Source of the DNA: Cellulosimicrobium cellulans
GTDB lineage: Bacteria; Actinomycetota; Actinomycetes; Actinomycetales; Cellulomonadaceae
Length of the DNA stretch: 43,090 nt
Reading direction: 5' to 3'
Assembly (NCBI RefSeq): GCF_001722485.1
Contig: NZ_LWGL01000012.1
Location: 1 to 43,090 of the forward strand
Position 1 is the stretch's first letter, and the number at the start of each line of letters is the position of its first letter. Positions 38,147-43,090 of this stretch are shown here, piece by piece. Under the pieces are notes generated by a model, which ran no database searches, was not told the origin of the DNA, and was given only the letters and a program-made list of their open reading frames with translations. Made by a program: the position numbers and the translations under genes.

Positions 38147-39052
38147 TCACTTGACCGCGCCCGCCGTGACGCCGCGCGTGAGCGTGCGCTGGAAGACGAG
38201 GAAGAAGATCACCGCGGGGACGAGCGAGACGAGGGCGCCCGCGTTCGTCGTCGGGGCGTCCATCATCCGGTCGCCCTGGAGCGACGCGAGCGCGATGGGG
38301 ATCGTCTGGGTGTCGTTGGTCGTCAGCATGACCAGCGGGATGAAGAACTCGTTCCACGTCCAGATGAAGAAGAAGATCATGAGGACGCCGAGCGTGGGCT
38401 TCACGATCGGGTAGACGATCTGCCAGAGGATGCGCCAGCGGCCCGCACCGTCCAGGGCCGCCGCCTCGAGCAGCGCCGGCGGGAACGTCCCGAGCACGGA
38501 CGACAGCAGGTACGTGCCGAACGCCGACTGGATGACGGTGAAGATGATGATCACGGACCACTGCGAGTTCGACAGGCCCACCTGCTGCGCCATGTCGAAC
38601 AGCGGGTAGATCAGGGCCTCCTGCGGCAGCATGTTCGCGACGAGGAACAGCGTGACGATCCACATCCGCCCCTTGATCCGCCCGACGCCGATCGCGTACG
38701 CGTTGAGGAGCGACAGCAGCGTCCCGAAGACCGCGACGAGCGCCGAGATGAAGACGGAGTTCCACAGCTTCTGCGGGAAGTTCGTCCGGGTCCAGAAGTT
38801 CTGCACGCCGTCGAGGTAGAGCTCGGTCGGGATGCTCAGCGGGCCGTCCTGCGAGTACTGCGCGGGCGACTTGAAGGCGTTGAGCACCATGATGACGAAC
38901 GGCGCGAGCATGAGCAGCGCCACGACGGCGGCGAGCGCCAGCACGACCCAACGGCCGGCGCCGCGCTTGTGGCGGGCGTCCTGCTTGCGCTCCCGGACGG
39001 GCGGGGTCGGCGCCCCGGCGGTCGGGGCGGGGACGACGGTGGTGGCGGTCAT
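38147..39052 (-). CDS. sugar ABC transporter permease, MalG type
   Basis: One of two inner-membrane channel subunits of a carbohydrate uptake ABC transporter (CUT1). 301 residues with a basic N-terminal tail, six membrane spans (first about 34-56, VVLALAAVVALLMLAPFVIM) and the EAA loop LLEAAALDGAGRWRILWQIV followed by P-x-x-K-P, which meets the ATPase. The ATG at 39050-39052 shares one base with the stop of the MalF-type gene (TGATG). No ATPase gene is in the operon, which is normal for CUT1 systems of actinobacteria that share one MsiK ATPase encoded elsewhere. Confidence 0.9.
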   Translation of the reverse strand: MTATTVVPAPTAGAPTPPVRERKQDARHKRGAGRWVVLALAAVVALLMLAPFVIMVLNAFKSPAQYSQDGPLSIPTELYLDGVQNFWTRTNFPQKLWNSVFISALVAVFGTLLSLLNAYAIGVGRIKGRMWIVTLFLVANMLPQEALIYPLFDMAQQVGLSNSQWSVIIIFTVIQSAFGTYLLSSVLGTFPPALLEAAALDGAGRWRILWQIVYPIVKPTLGVLMIFFFIWTWNEFFIPLVMLTTNDTQTIPIALASLQGDRMMDAPTTNAGALVSLVPAVIFFLVFQRTLTRGVTAGAVK

Positions 39053-40020
39053 CAGCGACCCTCCAGCTCTCGGCGCTCGGCCCGGTTCTGCAGAGCCAGG
39101 ATCACGACCGCGACGACGATGATGACGACGGTGAGGACGGTGGCGACCGCGGCGCCGTAGCCGACCTTCGACTTGTCGAAGAAGTTGAGGTACGAGTAGT
39201 AGCTCGGCACGAGCGTCGAGCTCTCCGGGCCGCCGCGCGTGAGCACGTAGATGGGTCCGAACACCTTGAGCGCGGCGACGGTGCACGTGAGCGTCACGAC
39301 GAACGTCTCGGGGCGGATCTGCGGGATGGTGATGGCGCGGAACCGCCGCCACCACCCGGCGCCGTCGAGCTCGGCCGCCTCGTAGAGCTCGGGGTCGACG
39401 CGCTGGAGCGCCGACATGAAGATCACGACGGGGTAGCCGATCTGCACCCAGATGAGCACGAGCATGACGCTCGGCAGGGCCGTGGACGTGTCGCCCAGCC
39501 AGTTCGGCGGGTCGTCGACCCCCACGCCGCGCAGGATCACGTTCAGCGCGCCGGTCTGGGCGTTGAGGATCCAGTTCCACAGCACGCCGGCGACGGCGAC
39601 CGGCAGGATCTGCGGCAGGTAGTACGTCGCGCGCAGGAACGCCGCGACGCGCGGGCCGAAGCGGCGCCCGAGGTAGTCGAACAGCACGGCCGCGAGCACG
39701 AGCCCGACGAGCGTCGGGACCACGACCATCGCGACGATCATCGCGATCGAGTTCTGGAACGACGTCCAGAACGCCGCGTCGCCCATGAGGTCGGCGTAGT
39801 TGCCGAACCCGTTCCAGCGCAGCGGCGCCATGCCGCCGCGCCACTTGAAGAAGCTGTAGTACACGTTCATCGCGAACGGGTAGCCGATCACGACGACGAA
39901 GGCCACCGCGCCGGGGATCAGGTAGGGCAGGTACGGCACCCAGGCGGGGCGGCGCCGACGGCGCGGGCTCGCCGTCGCGCGGCCGGTCGTGCCGGGGGCC
40001 GCGTCGGTTCGGGTGGGCAT
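39052..40020 (-). CDS. sugar ABC transporter permease, MalF type
   Basis: Second channel subunit of the CUT1 transporter. 322 residues with a basic leader (SPRRRRRPAWVPYLPYL), six or so membrane spans, first about 27-47, and the EAA loop YEAAELDGAGWWRRFRAITI then P-Q-I-R-P. It stands between the binding-protein gene (124 nt upstream, with a strong hairpin in the gap) and the MalG-type gene (one-base overlap). The substrate is inferred from the alpha-xylosidase and beta-glucosidase that follow: a xylosylated beta-glucan oligosaccharide or a related disaccharide. Confidence 0.9.
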   Translation of the reverse strand: MPTRTDAAPGTTGRATASPRRRRRPAWVPYLPYLIPGAVAFVVVIGYPFAMNVYYSFFKWRGGMAPLRWNGFGNYADLMGDAAFWTSFQNSIAMIVAMVVVPTLVGLVLAAVLFDYLGRRFGPRVAAFLRATYYLPQILPVAVAGVLWNWILNAQTGALNVILRGVGVDDPPNWLGDTSTALPSVMLVLIWVQIGYPVVIFMSALQRVDPELYEAAELDGAGWWRRFRAITIPQIRPETFVVTLTCTVAALKVFGPIYVLTRGGPESSTLVPSYYSYLNFFDKSKVGYGAAVATVLTVVIIVVAVVILALQNRAERRELEGR

Positions 40021-40108
40021 GACGGTCTCCTTCGCCGGTGGCGTCAGGGTGTCGGGAGGGGGCGCGCGGGAACGGCGCGCGGGGGGTGCGGGGTCCGCGG
40101 AGCGACGG

Positions 40109-40138
40109 GGCCGGCCGCCGCCGTGGCGGCGGCCGGCC
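40109..40138 (-). terminator. 13-14-bp hairpin between binding-protein and permease genes
   Basis: 40109-40122 pairs with 40125-40138 almost head to head, 6 nt after the binding-protein stop. Such hairpins between MalE- and MalF-type genes usually protect the upstream mRNA or stop part of the transcripts, giving more binding protein than permease. Confidence 0.65.
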
Positions 40139-40144
40139 GGTCCG

Positions 40145-41446
40145 TCAGCTGTCGAGCAGGTCCGCCTTGCCCTCCTCGTACGGCGCCTGGAGGCCGTCGA
40201 GGACCTCGGACGGCGTCTTCGACTGGTTGATGAGCGACTGGAGCTGGCTCACGACGACGTCGTAGTAGCCGGGCACGGGCCAGTCGGGGTAGAACGCGAG
40301 GCCGTCCTCGTCGAGGATCGCCTGGAAGTTCTCCGTGAGCTCCTTCGTGCGCTCGTCGCTGATGACGGACGCGTCACCGGCGACGGGCAGGCCGCCCGTC
40401 TCCGCGAGGATGTTCTGCACGTCGGGACGCAGCGTGATGTCGATGAACTCCTCGGCGAGGTCCGGGGAGTCCGCGTTGGACGGCACCACCCAGAGGTTGC
40501 CGGACGAGCCGACCTGCAGCGTGTTCCCGGGGAAGTTGAACTGGCCCCAGTCGGCGTCCATCTCCTCGACGACGCGGCCGAACCACCACGAGCCGGAGAC
40601 CATCATCGGGTAGGTGCCGTTGATGAACGAGACGCCCATGTCCTCGGCCGTGAGCGCCGCGGAGTCGTCGGCGACGTAGCCCGCCTTGATCCACTGGTCG
40701 AGCTTCTCCGTGGCGGCCGTCATCTCGGGCCCGTGGAAGTCGACCTCGCCGTCGAACAGCTGGTACTGGTCGACGAACTCGCGGTCGGCGTTCGCGAGGA
40801 CGAGCTCGTACCACAGCTGGCCCATCGGGTACTCCGCGCCGGCCTCCGCGAGCGGCGTGATGCCCGCGTCGACGAAGGTCTGCATGACCGCCTCGAACTC
40901 CTCGAGCGTCGTCGGGACCTCGAGCCCGTGCTCGGCGAACATCTCCTTGTTGTAGTAGACGCCCACGAACTCGCCGTAGTTCGGCACCCCGTACCAGTCG
41001 CCCGAGCCCATGAGGCCCTGCTCGTCGTACGTGGCCGTCGTCTGCAGCGACCCGCTGAGGAGGTCGGTCCAGCCGCGCTCCTCGGCCGCGTCCGTGAGCG
41101 GCGCGATGAGGCCCTGCGCCGCGAGCTGGCCCGCGGTCGCGTTGCCCTTGTTGTACTCCATGACGTCGGGGACGTCGTCGCCGGTCAGGACGATCTTGGC
41201 GTTCTTCTGGATCTGCTCGAAGGTCTGCTTCTCGACGACGACCTCGACGTCGGGGTTCTCCTCCTCGAAGATCTCGATCGCCCTCGCCCAGGCCTGACCC
41301 ATGGCGGAGTCGTCGTTCTCGTAGTGCCAGATGGTCAGGGTCTGGTCGTCGGACCCGCCCCCTCCGCCGGCGCTGCCGCACGCCCCCAGGGCGAGCGGGA
41401 GCGCTACCACCGCGGCGAGGAACGGGGTCTTGCGGGATCGCAGCAT
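40145..41446 (-). CDS. sugar ABC transporter substrate-binding lipoprotein
   Basis: Captures the sugar outside the cell for the two permeases. 433 residues. Signal peptide MLRSRKTPFLAAVVALPLAL ends at the lipobox LGAC with C23; a Gly/Ser tether follows. The mature part has the solute-binding family 1 pattern: LTIWHYENDDSAMGQAW, NAKIVLTGDDVPDVMEYNKG, WYGVPNYGEFVGVYYNKEMF and GSWWFGRVVEEM. Aromatic residues (WHYEN, WWFG) are typical of sugar stacking. ATG 41444-41446 has GAGGAGGA about 8 nt upstream. 75 nt separate it from the lacI stop, so it is probably co-transcribed with lacI. Confidence 0.92.
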   Translation of the reverse strand: MLRSRKTPFLAAVVALPLALGACGSAGGGGGSDDQTLTIWHYENDDSAMGQAWARAIEIFEEENPDVEVVVEKQTFEQIQKNAKIVLTGDDVPDVMEYNKGNATAGQLAAQGLIAPLTDAAEERGWTDLLSGSLQTTATYDEQGLMGSGDWYGVPNYGEFVGVYYNKEMFAEHGLEVPTTLEEFEAVMQTFVDAGITPLAEAGAEYPMGQLWYELVLANADREFVDQYQLFDGEVDFHGPEMTAATEKLDQWIKAGYVADDSAALTAEDMGVSFINGTYPMMVSGSWWFGRVVEEMDADWGQFNFPGNTLQVGSSGNLWVVPSNADSPDLAEEFIDITLRPDVQNILAETGGLPVAGDASVISDERTKELTENFQAILDEDGLAFYPDWPVPGYYDVVVSQLQSLINQSKTPSEVLDGLQAPYEEGKADLLDS

Positions 41447-41521
41447 GTGCGTGTCCTCCTCATCGAGTCTCCGGCGCACGCGGCCGGACGAGCGACCGGG
41501 CCTCACCCGGTCTGTCGTGGG

Positions 41522-42574
41522 TCAGCGAGCCGGAGGCCCGCCGTCGGAGCGCTCCCCGGGCCGCGGCGCCGTGGCGACGCTGCTGCCGGGCTCGAGGGCG
41601 CACGGGATGAGCACGTTCGGCGTGCTCGGACGGGAGCCGTCCACGAGGGACAGCAGCTTCTGCACGCCCAGGCGGCCGAGCTCGGCCCCCGGCGCGTGCA
41701 TCGTGGTCAGCGGCGGGTTGCTCATCGCCCCGACGCCGGGCGACGTGACGATCGACAGGATCGACACGTCGGCGGGGATCGCGATGCCGCGCTGCTGGAG
41801 CTCGGCGACGACGCCGAAGGTCGCGATCTCGTTCATGGTCACCAGCGCCGTGAGGCGCGGCTCGGTGTCGAGCAGCCGGCCGACGGCGGTACGGCCCGCC
41901 TCCGGCGACTCGTCGACGCGCAGGCTGATGGGCTCCAGGCCGCGCGAGCGCATCGCCGCCTCGAAGCCCTCCTCGGCGCGGAACGTCGGGGCGTACCCGT
42001 CCTCGACCGTCGCCTGCGAGTGGTTGACGAACGCGATGTGCCGGTGCCCGAGGTCGGCGAGGTGCTGCACGGCCTCCTCGGTGGTCCGGTCGAAGTCGAT
42101 GTCGACCGACGGCCGGTCCGTGACGTCACGGGTGCGGCCGATCATCGTGTACGGCACGCCGGCCTCGTGCAGGACGTCGACGCGGTCGTCGTCGAGCGCC
42201 ACCTCCATGAGCAGGACACCGTCCGCCATGCCCTGGCGCACGAGGTCGCGGACCTCCTGGGCCTGGGTCGTGCGGAAGGGCCACAGGACGAGGTGGTACC
42301 CGTTCTCGCGCGCCGTGTCCGCCGCGCTGGCGACGAACTCGGCGACCGTGCCGCCGAGCCCCTTCTCCATCGCCGGGTAGATCAGCGCGAGGACGTTGCT
42401 GCGTCGCGACGCGAGCCCCCGGGCCATGGCGTTGGGCTGGTAGCCGAGCTCAGCCATCGCGTCCTCGATGCGGCGGCGCGTGGCGTCGGAGACGGGGCGC
42501 GTCCCCGAGAGGGCGTACGAGACGGTGCTCAGCGAGACCTGGGCGCGCCGCGCCACGTCCTGCATCGTCGCCAT
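41522..42574 (-). CDS. LacI-family transcriptional regulator
   Basis: Sugar-responsive repressor, first gene of the operon. 350 residues: helix-turn-helix MATMQDVARRAQVSLSTVSY (1-20) continuing ALSGTRPVS, hinge YQPNAMARGLASRRS (about 44-58) and a periplasmic-binding-type sensor domain from about 60 with VLALIYPAMEKGLGG. ATG 42572-42574 is chosen: it starts the family pattern and has GGGGAG 9 nt upstream. The open frame continues 35 codons further, but that part would translate the operators. Three tandem palindromes at 42618-42655 just upstream suggest autoregulation. It probably also controls the transporter and glycosidase genes behind it; the inducer is unknown. Confidence 0.93.
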   Translation of the reverse strand: MATMQDVARRAQVSLSTVSYALSGTRPVSDATRRRIEDAMAELGYQPNAMARGLASRRSNVLALIYPAMEKGLGGTVAEFVASAADTARENGYHLVLWPFRTTQAQEVRDLVRQGMADGVLLMEVALDDDRVDVLHEAGVPYTMIGRTRDVTDRPSVDIDFDRTTEEAVQHLADLGHRHIAFVNHSQATVEDGYAPTFRAEEGFEAAMRSRGLEPISLRVDESPEAGRTAVGRLLDTEPRLTALVTMNEIATFGVVAELQQRGIAIPADVSILSIVTSPGVGAMSNPPLTTMHAPGAELGRLGVQKLLSLVDGSRPSTPNVLIPCALEPGSSVATAPRPGERSDGGPPAR

Positions 42575-42617
42575 CTCGCCACTCCCCTGTGGTCGAAGCC
42601 CCGCTCCGACGGGATGT

Positions 42618-42655
42618 CGAAGCGCTTCGTCGAAACGCATCGTCGAAGCGCTTCG
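42618..42655. promoter_or_regulatory. three tandem LacI-type operators
   Basis: CGAAGCGCTTCG at 42618-42629 and at 42644-42655 are perfect 12-bp palindromes with the central CG of LacI-family sites. Between them CGAAACGCATCG (42631-42642) is a decayed copy. All three stand exactly 13 bp apart. They lie 44-81 bp upstream of lacI, next to the window's most AT-rich stretch (42661-42685), which probably carries the promoter. Confidence 0.8.
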
Positions 42656-42739
42656 CTGAATGGAGTATTCATTGAACAAATGGAGTTCGTCAAGACCCTC
42701 GCGGCATGGGGATCGCGCCGGCGCGACCCGGCCGGCGGG

Positions 42740-43090
42740 TCAGTTGGGGACGTCGTCGGCGACGGCTCGCCCGCCGCGCCACACGGTGCGCACGCGCAGG
42801 GCGTCGTCGGTCACGACGACGTCCGCCCGCCGCCCCGCGACGAGGCCGCCGACGTCGGCGAGCCCGAGCACCTCGGCCGGCGTCCACGACGCCGCCCGCA
42901 CGGCGTCGACGAGGGCGACGCCGGAGGCGACGGTCTCGCGCACGACGTCGAGCAGGTGCGCCGTGCCCCCGGCGATGGCCCCGCCCTCCGCCAGGCGCGC
43001 CACGCCGTCCGCGACGGTGACGCGCACCGGCCCGAGCTCGTACGCGCCGTCGAGCATCCCGGCCGCCGCCATGGCGTCCGTGACGAGCGC
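42740..43090 (-). CDS. nagA: N-acetylglucosamine-6-phosphate deacetylase, 3' part only
   Basis: The last 116 codons of a gene cut by the right edge. ALVTDAMAAAGMLDGAYELG holds the conserved active-site aspartate of NagA (TDAMAAAG) and is followed by GGTAHLLDVVRETVASGV and the C-terminal PAEVLGLADVGGLVAGRRAD that closes the amidohydrolase barrel with its small beta domain. NagA removes acetate from GlcNAc-6-phosphate in chitin and cell-wall amino-sugar use. It ends 165 nt upstream of lacI on the same strand; the operators lie between, so it is probably a separate transcript. Confidence 0.88.
   Translation of the reverse strand, partial: ALVTDAMAAAGMLDGAYELGPVRVTVADGVARLAEGGAIAGGTAHLLDVVRETVASGVALVDAVRAASWTPAEVLGLADVGGLVAGRRADVVVTDDALRVRTVWRGGRAVADDVPN

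Overview
The window is very GC-rich (well over 70 percent by eye, third codon positions nearly all G or C). It uses many GTG starts, and several start codons sit directly behind a -10-like hexamer. It carries a GlgE maltosyltransferase pathway and a class Ib ribonucleotide reductase. This points to a high-GC actinobacterium; the plant-polysaccharide operon fits the Cellulomonas / Cellulosimicrobium / Isoptericola group of Micrococcales, although genus is an inference. No phage, transposase, CRISPR array, rRNA or tRNA was seen.

Layout. 1-251 is the 5' end of a PhoX-type phosphatase gene with a PHO-box-like repeat upstream. 426-2297 is etfBA. 2439-19589 is a storage-glucan and trehalose block: glgX, an FAD-dependent dehydrogenase, a membrane protein, an AbiEi/PD-(D/E)XK-type gene, then glgP divergent from glgE-treS-mak-glgB. 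TreS makes maltose from trehalose, Mak phosphorylates it, GlgE adds the maltosyl unit to a growing alpha-1,4-glucan, GlgB branches it, and GlgP and GlgX take the polymer down. 19885-29174 holds housekeeping genes: a thioredoxin-fold/TPR protein, a lipoprotein and membrane-protein pair, a DivIVA/Scy-like coiled-coil protein, two alpha/beta hydrolases, an FKBP lipoprotein and a phosphoribosyltransferase. 29247-33424 is nrdHIE plus nrdF. 34156-42574 is a minus-strand operon of LacI regulator, sugar ABC transporter, alpha-xylosidase and beta-glucosidase, which suggests uptake and breakdown of xyloglucan oligosaccharides. The right edge cuts nagA.

The most unusual content is between genes. (1) Three copies of an element at 19644-19740, 30344-30430 and 33991-34073 each consist of a long outer stem, a conserved unpaired segment, a short inner hairpin with a conserved 9-nt loop, and a second conserved segment. 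Both stems change sequence between copies while staying fully or almost fully paired, and the unpaired parts are nearly invariant. All three lie downstream of a stop codon (glgB, nrdE, the GH1 gene) in the same orientation relative to that gene. I do not recognise the family. (2) Three imperfect palindromes of about 72 bp at 6611-6682, 7882-7953 and 9061-9133 each carry four copies of CGCGAG(A/G)TAGA, two direct and two inverted. Two of them bracket the AbiEi/PD-(D/E)XK gene, an arrangement that recalls REP sequences flanking their own enzyme gene.

Regulatory sites that can be read include a PHO-like box, a NrdR-like box, a CebR-like operator before the beta-glucosidase, and three tandem LacI-type half-turn-spaced palindromes before the lacI gene.
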